Source: an uncultured Flavobacterium sp. (lineage in GTDB: Bacteria; Bacteroidota; Bacteroidia; Flavobacteriales; Flavobacteriaceae). Taken from it: a stretch of DNA of 58,633 nt. The stretch covers positions 1-58,633 of the forward strand of contig NZ_CAMIHH010000007.1 of NCBI RefSeq assembly GCF_946220915.1, written 5' to 3'. The first letter of the stretch is position 1, and each line of letters starts with the position of its first letter. The notes under the pieces are model-generated. The model saw nothing but the letters and a program-made list of their open reading frames with translations, did no database searches and was not told the DNA's origin. A program made the translations under genes and the position numbers. Shown one piece after another: positions 37,301 to 45,895 of the stretch.

Positions 37301-38599
37301 AATTATTCATTGATGGTAACTGTAAACGGGTGTGCTTCCCCGGCATCGGTAGTGCCGGTTATAATTGATGCAAGCCCGGTTGCCGGGGCAGATAACAATC
37401 TTTCTATTTGTAATGACGGAGCGGCGCTCAACCTTGAAGATTACCTTTCTTCCGGCTATACGGCTGGAGGGACATGGCAGGATGCAGATAATTCCGGAGG
37501 CCTTTCCGGGTCGGAACTTACTACCACGGCCATTCCTGCCGGGACCTACAGGTTCATATACAAAGTAACGGCGGCCTGCGGCCAGGAAGATGAATCCGTC
37601 ATAGCCGTCGAACTGAAAGCGCGGCCTGTAGCGCCGGTTATTGCGCCCGTACCGCCAGCCTGCGATGGCAGTGATATCCAGCTTTCGCTTACAGCAATCC
37701 CAAATGCATCGTACCACTGGACCGGACCGGGTAATTTCTCGTCAACGCAGCAAAATCCTGTACTTACCGGTGCCAATGTAGTGCAGGGGGGCATCTATTC
37801 GGTCATAGCGACCGTAAACGGGTGCGCATCGCCAGCATCTGCGGTGATGGTAATCGTGAATGTAATCCCCGAATTTACAATTGCCGGCAATACCTCTTTT
37901 TGCGACGGGCAAAGCACCGTACTCTCGGTTGTACCGGGCAACGTTCCTGTTAACGGGGTAACCTATTTGTGGTATCATGATGATGTATTGATGGCAGGCA
38001 TTGATGCCAGTGCCATAGAGGTTTTTGAAACCGGGAATTACAGGGTAGAAGTTAGCAATAATGGCTGTATGTCGGCAGATGAGGTTGCCGTAGCGCATAG
38101 CACAGGCATGTTTGCCATACAGCCCGAAGCCGGGTGCAGGAATGACGAGTATGTGCTTTCCGTTGCCAATCTTAGCGACATCCAGGGTAATATATCATTA
38201 GTGTGGACTGGCCCGCAAGGCTATTATTTTGCGGGCGACGAAGCAGTAATTACCGATCATCCACCAGGCGAATACTTTGTTGAGGCTACGAATGCTGACG
38301 GCTGTACAGAAAATGCCTCTGTAATCGTAGATAATACCAGTTGTTTGATACCCAGGGGCATCTCCCCGAACAATGATGGCTATAACAATGCATTCGACCT
38401 TTCCAACCTCGATGTAAAGCATATTAAAATATTTAACCGCTATGGCCTGGAGGTGTACGAGAAAGATAATTATATAAATGAGTGGTACGGGCAGTCACAC
38501 CGTGGCGAGCTTCCTACGGGGACGTATTACTATGTAATAACGCTATCGGCAGGAAAACAGGTAACAGGCTGGGTATACCTTCAAAGGGAAATAAAATAA
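34340..38599 (+). CDS. giant surface protein 1 with T9SS type B sorting domain
   Basis: This 1,419-residue secreted protein has a signal peptide (about residues 1-25) and ends in the gliding-motility-associated type B sorting domain (about 1333-1419: PRGISPNNDGYNN, IKIFNRYGLEVYEK, GTYYYVITL). The first 770 residues are a chain of beta modules, each ending near a D-x-C-G motif (DTCG, DACG, DACG, DSCG, DDCG, DFCG). After that come two copies of a unit combining a NAGNDN...CNDG segment and an Ig-like domain (starts near 850 and 1013), then another Ig-like region. The neighbour at 39030 has the same plan. It is probably surface-exposed, adhesive or structural; no enzyme motif was seen. No PorP/SprF-type partner gene is adjacent. 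Confidence 0.85.
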   Translation: MDIRFTGSRVLFAIMTLLVSFSCAAQLPSFTLGVTPAPQTCLGNGSLAFTVTGNNPAASMDYAVYLLPNTTTPVVIVTTPGVGGLVAGNYLVVATQSLAGQSNTATANATITSTIIPLAYSLTPSPARCGNDGTITVNVTSGTAASYEILAGPVTIAPQASNVFTGLQAGTYQVRVHDTCGEAVVMTYILVQANTGLVIPPVIFSGGELPDCNKVTIGHNIQVSSPSYQVFYPLTCQFTIFPPGGGAPQVVTQVITSGMVNGVAITADIPFFYGQQYTYNIIVTDACGNTFNRNGSVVNRTLIAGVEQEVENCGNNAFTVKPEYYVGPVTINFTTVPAGFNPVAFNPGHPTFDLDEIPYGDVDTNPVPEGTYVFQLTDACGHTVTREFEVEDPEVSPQVMPEVLGCTAQGKVTIEMPGREITSVVITAAPEAYPDPLEDNVSEFITDGEFEMEGLPLGNYVVVITDSCGEIYEEPFELEGVPTPFNVSQLPGCEEGFGSLRITAQDSGISMIEIIDAPDEFTETLPFNVTVNVDSMGRFYMNSLPGGNYIFRIVDDCGVITEKPVALNGYHIQVNEIDVTPNCNSFNLNLQHTSNGGNLLSFWLQRYDPVAGVWEHPVTGANYMDGATPNSSSAYLLNNNANNINIASTGQFRVMKLCYIYSNGSNSNFRCLEEIHTFNFDGGPEITDAYSFPCAGGLTEVLVVAEGVPPLTYRITTKNDQPFVVENGTSNHFSGLESAAYNFQVTDFCGNIRNIQFDVNGLDPIEMVAQGFCEGEASSLSVEEFSFLDYEWWKQGEPGTILSTTGTLSFPAFNSATQAGTYFVNITSPIVGSCVEQLLQYEVHPNILPNAGNDNTLSFCNDGEALNLDNYLSPAYTPGGTWSDVDNTGGLAGNVFNTGGISAGTYSFSYKVTGLCNLEDEAIITIELKDTPAPPVIEPVAPICEGTPLQFSVTPVAGASYLWTGPGNFTSSIQNPLLSGTTVAQSGNYSLMVTVNGCASPASVVPVIIDASPVAGADNNLSICNDGAALNLEDYLSSGYTAGGTWQDADNSGGLSGSELTTTAIPAGTYRFIYKVTAACGQEDESVIAVELKARPVAPVIAPVPPACDGSDIQLSLTAIPNASYHWTGPGNFSSTQQNPVLTGANVVQGGIYSVIATVNGCASPASAVMVIVNVIPEFTIAGNTSFCDGQSTVLSVVPGNVPVNGVTYLWYHDDVLMAGIDASAIEVFETGNYRVEVSNNGCMSADEVAVAHSTGMFAIQPEAGCRNDEYVLSVANLSDIQGNISLVWTGPQGYYFAGDEAVITDHPPGEYFVEATNADGCTENASVIVDNTSCLIPRGISPNNDGYNNAFDLSNLDVKHIKIFNRYGLEVYEKDNYINEWYGQSHRGELPTGTYYYVITLSAGKQVTGWVYLQREIK

Positions 38600-39029
38600 G
38601 TTAATGCCGGATAGGCACAAAATATAAATATCTATTTCTAATAACGCAACCATTATGGTAATTGCGAGACTGGAAGTTGAGCCCGCCATGCGAAGCAGCA
38701 TGGAGCGAATATATATGTTAAAGTTTCTATTTGTAGGTGTGGATATGCAGTTTCAATTGTTATATAAACGGAAAGCCTTGTTCCGCAGGCTAATGTAGGG
38801 GAGCAGGGTGCTTTTTTGTGAAGGGGCAGGCGGGTTTTACCTGCAATGCTAATGGAGGGGATAGTTATATTTACCGGTTTCGGGAAAGGCTTTACAGAAT
38901 CAACCGGCTGTTAACAACAGCAAAAAGGCTTGATTATTTTCCCATGCAATATACAGGCTCATCCTGCCGCGAGAAATTTCATGGTTGGGTTAGCCTGCAA
39001 AATACAAACATTGACCAATTATATCTACC
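38600..39029. other. 430-base region between the giant surface-protein genes
   Basis: I see no convincing gene. A 71-codon frame at 38818-39033 has a GTG start and no recognisable content. A hairpin CCATGC-GAAGCA-GCATGG is at 38686-38703 in a segment with GCGAG and GAAGC blocks that recalls degenerate dispersed repeats. No clear terminator for protein 1 and no full-consensus promoter for protein 2 were found. Confidence 0.45.
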
Positions 39030-42000
39030 ATGAAAAAACAACTACTTGTTAAACTCTTCCTGCTGTTTTCGCTGCTATCAGGATCCGGCGCGATTGCACA
39101 GCTCGACCCTTTTTCGCTAACGGTAACGCCAACACCGCAAACCTGCCTTGGCAATGGTGCGCTGTCTTTTAGCGTTTCCGGTACCGCCCCGGGTGCAACC
39201 ATGGGATATCAGGTGTATCTGCTTCCTAATACAACAACACCTGTTGCAACAGTTTCAACAAATTCAGTAACAAGCCTGGTGGCCGGTAGTTACCTGGTTA
39301 TCGCCACGCAGTCGGTAGGCGGACAATCCAACACGGCACAGGCCAATGCTACAATTGTCAATCAGGTGCAAACCCTTACTTATGAGGTGGTGACAGGCAA
39401 TGTACGCTGTCCCGGTGATGGTACATTTACCATCAATGTGCTTACAGGCACAGCGGCAACATACCAGCTTGTTTCTGGCCCGGTTACTACAGCCCCGCAG
39501 TCCGGCAACCAGTTTGGAGGACTTGATGCCGGTACTTATGAAGTGCGCGTGGCAGATGATTGCAACAATGCAGTGGTTACAACCGTACAGCTTACCCAGG
39601 TGCCAACCAATGTGCTTATGGATCCCCCTGCGTTTCCTGCCGTAGAACTGCCTACCTGCAATACCATGACAGTAGATCATTTTTTTGCCACGATAGCAGG
39701 TCACGAAATATTTTTCCCACTCACTTTTGAGTACACCGTTTTTCCTCCTGGTGGCGGCACCCCTACAATTGTTACACAGGTTGTTGCTACGGGCAATAAC
39801 GTGGAAAACCACCTCATTTCGGTCATCCCTTTTTACCACGACCAGGAGTACAGCTACAACCTGAAAGTAACCGATGTATGTGGAAACGTATTTACACGAA
39901 ATAACAACATTATAGACAGGAAGTTCAACTTTACTGCGCTTCCGCAGACGGAAAGCTGTGGCAACTATTATTTTGAAATTGCCCCTACGGTATACAAATC
40001 CCCATATACGGTAACTTTCCTCGATGCCCCGGACGGTTTCAACCCGGTTGCATTTAACCCGGCGCACCCGTCACATAGTGGCGAAAAGGCGGCTTATGGC
40101 TCGGACAGCAATCCTGTGCCACATGGCATTTACCAAATACAGGTGACGGATTTTTGCGGACATACGGAGATTAAAGACCTGGAAATAATAGATATTGCAG
40201 AGCCGACTGTCATCAGCAGCGTGGTTGGAGAAACATGCCTCGGCCAGATAGGGATTTCAATTACTAACAGGGAAATAGCATCGGTAGTTATTACCGTTGC
40301 CCCTCAGGACTATATCGACCAGCAGCCTGGCGGGCTTCCTGATGATGTATCTGAGTTCATTGTACCTGTAGTAGGCTTCGTTCAGGGCAATCTTCCTATG
40401 GGCACCTATACGTTCGTAGTTACCGATGAGTGTGGCGACGAATATGAAATCACAGAAACAATTCAGCCTTCGCCCGAAGACCTCATGCTTATGGATACGC
40501 AGCGTGCCGGCTGTGCATTGGGAGAAGGGTCTGTACGGCTTGGTGCAAGTGTAAACAAGCTCGTATCGGCTACAATTACTGCAGGCCCTCCGGGATTTGC
40601 AGTTCCTGCCGATGTTAGCACAAACATTGCTCCCGGCGACGGCAACCTTTACATGAACTCGCTTCCTGCCGGAACATATACCTTTGAAACAGTAGATAAC
40701 TGCGGCACGGCAAGGACGAAGACGGTAACGATCCAAGGCTACCAGATTGTAAATAATACTGTAAATGTTGTAGCAAACTGCAACTCTTTCAATATCCAGC
40801 TACAGCATACCAGCAATGGCTCCAACCTGCAGTCGTTCTGGTTGCAGGAATATAATGAAGGAACCGGCCAATGGGGCCATCCGGGAACCGGTGCGGCTTA
40901 TCCTGCCAATACATTGCCTAATAGCACCAACTCGGTGCTTCTCTCTGCCACTCTCCCCAATGTGAACCTGGCATACACGGGTACTTTCAGGGTAATAAAA
41001 GCGTTCCATGTGTTTAACAACGGTGCACCGGGCAATTTCCGATGCCTGCAGGAAATATACGAATTTGATTTTCAGGGCGTTCCGGTTATAGAGGGCGCAT
41101 ATAGTTTTCCCTGTGGCAATAATACGGCAGAAGTAATTATTGATGCCACTGGCGTAGCGCCGCTATCGTATGCAATTACGACTAAAAATGACCAGCCCTT
41201 TGTTGTAGATAACGGTACTTCCAACCTGTTTTCGGGCCTTGAACCGGCTACCTATAATTTTATGGTGACAGATCATTGCAACAACTCGGTTAATGTTCAG
41301 CTTGACATCAATGCGCTTGACCCTATCGAAATTTTGGCAGAAGGGTTTTGCGAAGGCCAGGACAGTTCGCTTTCAGTACAAAACTTTTCTTTCCTTGATT
41401 ATGCCTGGTATAAAGATGGTGCACCCGGAACCATATTGAGCACAAGCAATGTTCTCGATTTTCCTGGTTTTGAAGCTTCTGAAGCAGGCCTTTATCATGT
41501 AACCATTTCCTCCGATAATCCTGGCTCATGCATCAACCAGACACTGGATTACACCATTACGCCCAATGCACTGCCCAATGCCGGTAATAATAGTACTACA
41601 GCATTATGCAATACCGGAACCTCGCTCGACCTTGCCAGTTACCTGAGTAATCCGCACGATGCCGGGGGCAACTGGGCCGATGCTGACAGCAGCGGTGCAC
41701 TAACAGGATCGGTATTCAATACAACGGGCATAGCACAAGGTACATATAACTTTACTTATACGGTTACCAGCGCCTGCGGGGTAGAAGATGTTGCCATTAT
41801 TACAGTACAGCTAAAAGACACCCCGGCCGCCCCGGTAATCGCTCCTGTAGCTCCTGCCTGCGAAGGCGATGACATACAGTTGGGCACTAACCCCATAGCA
41901 GGGGCATCTTACCAGTGGTCCGGGCCAAATGGCTTTGCATCTGCAGACCAAAACCCTGTGCTGTTGGGCGCAACAGTAGCCCAAAGCGGAAATTATACGT

Positions 42001-43283
42001 TGGTTATTACTGTAAACGGTTGTATTTCCCCGGCATCTGTTGTAGCCGTAAGTGTAGGTGAAACCCCGGATGCAGGTACAGATAATAATGCTTCGCTGTG
42101 TAATGACGGGCAGGCCGTAAACCTTGCGGATTACCTGTCGGCTACTGCCGATCCCGGAGGTACATGGGCAGATACAAGCGCTTCCGGCGGGCTTGCCGGA
42201 AACCTATTTAATACGTCAGGGGTTGCTGAAGGCACCTACCAGTTTACCTACACAGTTTCTGGCTGTGGCCCGGATGATGCCGCTATAATAAGCGTAGAGC
42301 TTAAAGCAAGGCCGGGCGCACCGGTACTTGCCGCAGTAGCCCCTGCTTGTGAGGGTGCCGATGTGCAGCTTTCGGCAATAGCAGTCCCGGGTGCCGCATA
42401 TGCCTGGACAGGACCGGGCGGATTTGCATCTGCCGAGCAGAACCCGCTAATAAACGCAGCGGGGCAGGCCGAAGCCGGAACCTATTCGCTTGAAGTTACC
42501 GTGAACGGCTGTACATCGCCGGCTTCGGCAGTGACAGTAGTAATTATCCCGGTTCCACAATTCACAATGGATGGCAATGCTGCAATATGCGAAGGGCAAA
42601 GCACTGAAATATCGGTAGTACCGGGCAATTTCAACATTAATGATGTAAGCTATACATGGTACATAGATGGCATCATACAACCCGACCTGACAGTAAGCGG
42701 CATTGAAGTATCTGAAGAAGGCCTTTATGAAGTTGAGGTAGACAATGGTAGCTGCACGACAATGCACGAGCTTGAAGTTTCGCTTAATACTAATGCCTTT
42801 GATGTTGCCCTTGAATCAGGATGCCTGGATTTTGACTATATATTGTCTATCGTAAATGTCAATGATATTCCGGGGGCCTCTTTTGAATGGACCGGACCTG
42901 CCGGATTTAGCGCTACCACAGAGGCAGCCAATATTACGGGCCTTGCCAGCGGGGAATATTCGGTAACGGTAACCAATGCAGATGGCTGTAGTGCCGAAGC
43001 TTCGGTTACGGTTGATAACACCAACTGCTTCATACCTCGCGGCATTTCGCCAAATGATGACCAGTACAATCAAAGCTTCGACCTCACTAACCTTGGCGTG
43101 AGGGATCTCATGATCTTTAACCGTTATGGGCAAAAAGTATATGAAAAAGAGAACTATACCAATGAATGGTATGGACAGTCGGAAAAAGGCGAACTTCCTA
43201 CGGGGACTTACTTTTATGTAGTTACGCTTTCCGAAGGGAAACGGGTAACCGGCTGGGTATACCTGCAAAGAGAGGTAAATTAA
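39030..43283 (+). CDS. giant surface protein 2 with T9SS type B sorting domain, paralogue of protein 1
   Basis: This 1,417-residue paralogue is co-linear with the protein encoded at 34340. Shared landmarks include TPxPQTCLGNG near the N terminus, KNDQPFVVDNGTSN in the middle, the two NAGNNS/DAGTDN plus Ig-like units (starts near 849 and 1013), and the type B sorting domain from about residue 1331 (PRGISPNDDQYNQ, FNRYGQKVYEKENY). Six D-x-C-(G/N) module ends occur at matching places. The signal peptide is about residues 1-24. Large stretches differ in exposed loops while the framework is kept, suggesting an older tandem duplication with divergence. A strong terminator follows. Role: exported surface protein, possibly adhesin; not proven. 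Confidence 0.85.
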   Translation: MKKQLLVKLFLLFSLLSGSGAIAQLDPFSLTVTPTPQTCLGNGALSFSVSGTAPGATMGYQVYLLPNTTTPVATVSTNSVTSLVAGSYLVIATQSVGGQSNTAQANATIVNQVQTLTYEVVTGNVRCPGDGTFTINVLTGTAATYQLVSGPVTTAPQSGNQFGGLDAGTYEVRVADDCNNAVVTTVQLTQVPTNVLMDPPAFPAVELPTCNTMTVDHFFATIAGHEIFFPLTFEYTVFPPGGGTPTIVTQVVATGNNVENHLISVIPFYHDQEYSYNLKVTDVCGNVFTRNNNIIDRKFNFTALPQTESCGNYYFEIAPTVYKSPYTVTFLDAPDGFNPVAFNPAHPSHSGEKAAYGSDSNPVPHGIYQIQVTDFCGHTEIKDLEIIDIAEPTVISSVVGETCLGQIGISITNREIASVVITVAPQDYIDQQPGGLPDDVSEFIVPVVGFVQGNLPMGTYTFVVTDECGDEYEITETIQPSPEDLMLMDTQRAGCALGEGSVRLGASVNKLVSATITAGPPGFAVPADVSTNIAPGDGNLYMNSLPAGTYTFETVDNCGTARTKTVTIQGYQIVNNTVNVVANCNSFNIQLQHTSNGSNLQSFWLQEYNEGTGQWGHPGTGAAYPANTLPNSTNSVLLSATLPNVNLAYTGTFRVIKAFHVFNNGAPGNFRCLQEIYEFDFQGVPVIEGAYSFPCGNNTAEVIIDATGVAPLSYAITTKNDQPFVVDNGTSNLFSGLEPATYNFMVTDHCNNSVNVQLDINALDPIEILAEGFCEGQDSSLSVQNFSFLDYAWYKDGAPGTILSTSNVLDFPGFEASEAGLYHVTISSDNPGSCINQTLDYTITPNALPNAGNNSTTALCNTGTSLDLASYLSNPHDAGGNWADADSSGALTGSVFNTTGIAQGTYNFTYTVTSACGVEDVAIITVQLKDTPAAPVIAPVAPACEGDDIQLGTNPIAGASYQWSGPNGFASADQNPVLLGATVAQSGNYTLVITVNGCISPASVVAVSVGETPDAGTDNNASLCNDGQAVNLADYLSATADPGGTWADTSASGGLAGNLFNTSGVAEGTYQFTYTVSGCGPDDAAIISVELKARPGAPVLAAVAPACEGADVQLSAIAVPGAAYAWTGPGGFASAEQNPLINAAGQAEAGTYSLEVTVNGCTSPASAVTVVIIPVPQFTMDGNAAICEGQSTEISVVPGNFNINDVSYTWYIDGIIQPDLTVSGIEVSEEGLYEVEVDNGSCTTMHELEVSLNTNAFDVALESGCLDFDYILSIVNVNDIPGASFEWTGPAGFSATTEAANITGLASGEYSVTVTNADGCSAEASVTVDNTNCFIPRGISPNDDQYNQSFDLTNLGVRDLMIFNRYGQKVYEKENYTNEWYGQSEKGELPTGTYFYVVTLSEGKRVTGWVYLQREVN

Positions 43284-43321
43284 AATTAAGGCCCGCTTTT
43301 TAAGCGGGCCTTAATTTTTTT
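43284..43321. terminator. terminator between giant protein 2 and mlaF
   Basis: A perfect 15-base inverted repeat with core AAGGCCCGCTT / AAGCGGGCCTT has a three-base loop and a long T run. It starts immediately after the stop codon and lies between convergent genes. Confidence 0.92.
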
Positions 43322-43388
43322 ATTGATTACAGCATCTAAATGTTATCCTGGATGCTCTGTACGATTTGGATGCATGACCGTTGCGCAA

Positions 43389-44171
43389 TTATTTCTTCTC
43401 TTCATCATCGCTCTCTGCCAGCAGGCTTTCACGCACTTTCTTGAACAGGTCGGATGAGTATACAAATTCCACTATCGATTTATTGCGGGTCTCCAGTATC
43501 TCTTCGTTAGTGCCTTCCCACTCTTTTATGCCGTTTTTAAGGAAAACGATCTTTTCTCCTATTTGCAGCACCGAGTTCATGTCGTGGGTATTGATCACTG
43601 TAGTGATCTCATATTCTTTAGTGATCTCCTGTATCAGTTCGTCGATCAGTATCGAGGTTTCCGGGTCAAGGCCCGAGTTAGGCTCATCGCAAAACAGGTA
43701 TTTGGGGTTATTCACTATGGCGCGCGCAATAGCCACCCTTTTTTGCATGCCCCCGGAAAGCTCGTTCGGAAACTTGCGGTTGGCATCTTTAAGGTTCACG
43801 CGTTCCAATACTTCGTTAACGCGGTCCTTTATTTCGCGTGTACGTTTCTTGGTAAACATCTTTAGCGGAAAACCTACATTGTCCTCCACGTTCATGGAGT
43901 CAAACAGGGCGCTTCCCTGGAATACCATGCCTATTTCGGTGCGGAGTGTCATCTTTTCATCGCGCGTAAGTTCGGAGTAGATCCGGCCGTCAAACGATAT
44001 GGTGCCCGAATCCGGCGAATGTATGCCCAGCAGCGTTTTGAGCATAACCGTTTTCCCGGATCCGCTCCGGCCTATGATGAGATTTGTTTTTCCCGTCTCA
44101 AAAGTTGTAGATATACCCTTTAATATCTTAGCTTCCCCAAAAGACTTCTCAATGTTGTTTACCTCGATCAT
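43389..44171 (-). CDS. ABC transporter ATP-binding protein, MlaF type
   Basis: This 260-residue ATPase starts at the ATG at 44171, one base overlapping the permease stop (TGATG); the frame is open 20 codons upstream inside the permease gene. Walker A is GRSGSGKT (residues 34-41), the signature motif is LSGGMQKRVAIARA, and Walker B is LFCDEPNSGLDP. Together with the MlaE-type permease it matches the maintenance-of-lipid-asymmetry (Mla/Mce) transporters that move phospholipids between membranes. The MCE-domain substrate protein (MlaD) is not encoded nearby. Confidence 0.88.
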   Translation of the reverse strand: MIEVNNIEKSFGEAKILKGISTTFETGKTNLIIGRSGSGKTVMLKTLLGIHSPDSGTISFDGRIYSELTRDEKMTLRTEIGMVFQGSALFDSMNVEDNVGFPLKMFTKKRTREIKDRVNEVLERVNLKDANRKFPNELSGGMQKRVAIARAIVNNPKYLFCDEPNSGLDPETSILIDELIQEITKEYEITTVINTHDMNSVLQIGEKIVFLKNGIKEWEGTNEEILETRNKSIVEFVYSSDLFKKVRESLLAESDDEEKK

Positions 44172-44911
44172 CAGCTTAGCATTATTTGGGTTAGTATATA
44201 GTTGATAAGGATAATGGTAACGCTCGTCCATACAAACGATGTGGTACTTGCCTTACCTACCTCGAGCGCGCCGCCCTTCATGTAAAACCCATGGAAGGAG
44301 GGAACGGTGGCCAGGATCATCCCGAACATAAAGGTTTTAAAAAATGCATAGAATACATGATAAGGGATAAAGTCCTGCTGGATTCCCTGTATAAACTCGT
44401 CGCTGCCAATGAACCCGCCGTAAACACCTGCTACGTAGCCGCCGAGTATGCCTAAAAACATAGATACCGATATTACAAATGGGTAAAGTACAAAAGCCAC
44501 AATTTTTGGGAATACAAGGTAGTTGAGCGAATTTACGCCCATAACCTCAAGCGCATCGATCTGTTCGGTAACGCGCATTGTCCCGATGCTTGATGTGATG
44601 TACGACCCTGCACGCCCCGCCATGATAATGGAAATGAAGGTGGGTGCAAACTCGAGTATTACCGACTGCCTAGTGGCAAATGCGATAAGCATTTTAGGGA
44701 TAAGCGGGCTGGTAAGGTTTAGCGCTGTCTGGATGGCAACAACCGCCCCGATGAAGAACGAGATGAATGCCACGATGCCCAACGACCCTATGATGAGATC
44801 GTCAATTTCCTTAAGGATCAGCGGCTTCATCACCTTTGATTTGGTCGATTTGGCAAAAACCTCTTTCAGCATGAGGAAATAGCGCCCTATCTGGTGTAAT
44901 GCTTTTATCAT
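44171..44911 (-). CDS. ABC transporter permease, MlaE family
   Basis: This 246-residue inner-membrane protein has the MlaE layout: an N-terminal amphipathic helix, then about five membrane segments. Characteristic parts are FFIGAVVAIQTALNL, EFAPTFISIIMAGRAGS, GTMRVTEQIDALEVMGVN and YLVFPKIVAFVLYPFV. It is translated first and coupled to the ATPase gene by a one-base overlap. On the minus strand, CTAAAGTA (44931-44938 on the plus strand) resembles a -7 box for this unit. Confidence 0.9.
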   Translation of the reverse strand: MIKALHQIGRYFLMLKEVFAKSTKSKVMKPLILKEIDDLIIGSLGIVAFISFFIGAVVAIQTALNLTSPLIPKMLIAFATRQSVILEFAPTFISIIMAGRAGSYITSSIGTMRVTEQIDALEVMGVNSLNYLVFPKIVAFVLYPFVISVSMFLGILGGYVAGVYGGFIGSDEFIQGIQQDFIPYHVFYAFFKTFMFGMILATVPSFHGFYMKGGALEVGKASTTSFVWTSVTIILINYILTQIMLS

Positions 44912-44985
44912 TTAGAGTCAGAAATAATGGCTAAAGTACCACATTGTAGCCAGTAAACCTTGCCAGTTAATAGTTTTTTAATACT

Positions 44986-45840
44986 TTACTTATTAAATAA
45001 CTTCGCCTTCATTTTATCCCACCGATAGCTTCGGATAAATTTTGCCTGCTTATCATCTACAAGCATTGTGGCACCGTTTTTCTTAGCTTTCCAAAAACCG
45101 GCAATGTAATCCATTAGCAATAGCGGCTTTTTTTTGCGGAGCGCCAGCTTGGCGCCAGCAATTGCCGTAATGAGGAAGCCATAGCCAAGGGTGTAAAATG
45201 CTTCCCCCTGCTTATAGCGTGCTGTCTTGTCATAGTTGGCTCCTGTAGGCTTAAGATGTTTTACTTCCAGGCTTTCGAGGGTAACAACTTCCCATCCATG
45301 GTATTTTGCCAGCAGTTCGTCTGCAGTGTCCCAGCCCATGGCAGGTTTTAATTTGCCTATCTGTAAAAAACATTCTTTGCGGTAGGCTTTAAATGCACCG
45401 CGAATGTGGTCTTTGTCGGTAAGGCTTTCCAAAACCCAGCTCCCGTTTTTCTCAATGCAGGCAAACCCACCGGCCATTCCGGCTTTTGGATTATTTCTAA
45501 AAACACCCAGGATCTCTTCAAAATAATTGGAAGGGAGTATGAGGTCGGCATCCAGCTTTACGATCACGTCATAATTTTCATCTACGGTCTCATAACCTGC
45601 GTTGAAGGCCTGTATGACTTTGCTGCCCGGCAGGTGCACCGTATCCGATTTTTTATTTACAACCGACAGCCATCGATATTTTGCCATAAATGTTTCTGCT
45701 ATGGCAGCTGTACCATCTGTCGAATTATCATTTACGACAACTGCTTTGGCAGGCAAAACGGTTTGCAATGCCAGCGATTCGAGCATAGCCCCAATGAATG
45801 ATGCTTCGTTGTAAGCCGGTATGATTACGTAATATTTCAT
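44986..45840 (-). CDS. glycosyltransferase family 2
   Basis: This 284-residue GT-A glycosyltransferase starts at the ATG at 45840; an earlier in-frame ATG would add seven residues. The N terminus YYVIIPAYNEASFIG, VVNDNSTDGTAA and the DxD-like metal site KLDADLILPS (about residue 95) are typical of GT2. GMAGGFACIEKNGSW and the acceptor-side region with MGWDTADELLAKYHGWEV follow. A hydrophobic stretch near residues 208-220 could touch the membrane. It is divergent from a second GT2 gene across 55 bases, so the two share a promoter region. The sugar and acceptor are unknown; it probably serves surface polysaccharide or glycolipid synthesis. Confidence 0.87.
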   Translation of the reverse strand: MKYYVIIPAYNEASFIGAMLESLALQTVLPAKAVVVNDNSTDGTAAIAETFMAKYRWLSVVNKKSDTVHLPGSKVIQAFNAGYETVDENYDVIVKLDADLILPSNYFEEILGVFRNNPKAGMAGGFACIEKNGSWVLESLTDKDHIRGAFKAYRKECFLQIGKLKPAMGWDTADELLAKYHGWEVVTLESLEVKHLKPTGANYDKTARYKQGEAFYTLGYGFLITAIAGAKLALRKKKPLLLMDYIAGFWKAKKNGATMLVDDKQAKFIRSYRWDKMKAKLFNK

Positions 45841-45868
45841 TTTGTGGCGGAGTAGGTGCAAATATCCT

Positions 45869-45876
45869 TATTTTTG
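45869..45876 (+). promoter_or_regulatory. -7 box candidate for the rightward glycosyltransferase gene
   Basis: TATTTTTG is a full match to TAnnTTTG. The likely TTG start follows at 45896, giving a short leader of about 13 bases. A TTG lies 24 bases upstream of the box, slightly far. Confidence 0.4.
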
Positions 45877-45895
45877 TGGGAAGAAAAGTGAAACA

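Noticed and set aside
38818..39033. 71-codon frame between the giant protein genes
   Set aside because: GTG start, no motif, and its end overlaps the start of the next gene; coding support is lacking.
34340..43283. Nonribosomal peptide or polyketide megasynthase
   Set aside because: The large genes contain beta-sandwich modules and a T9SS sorting domain, with no synthase motifs.
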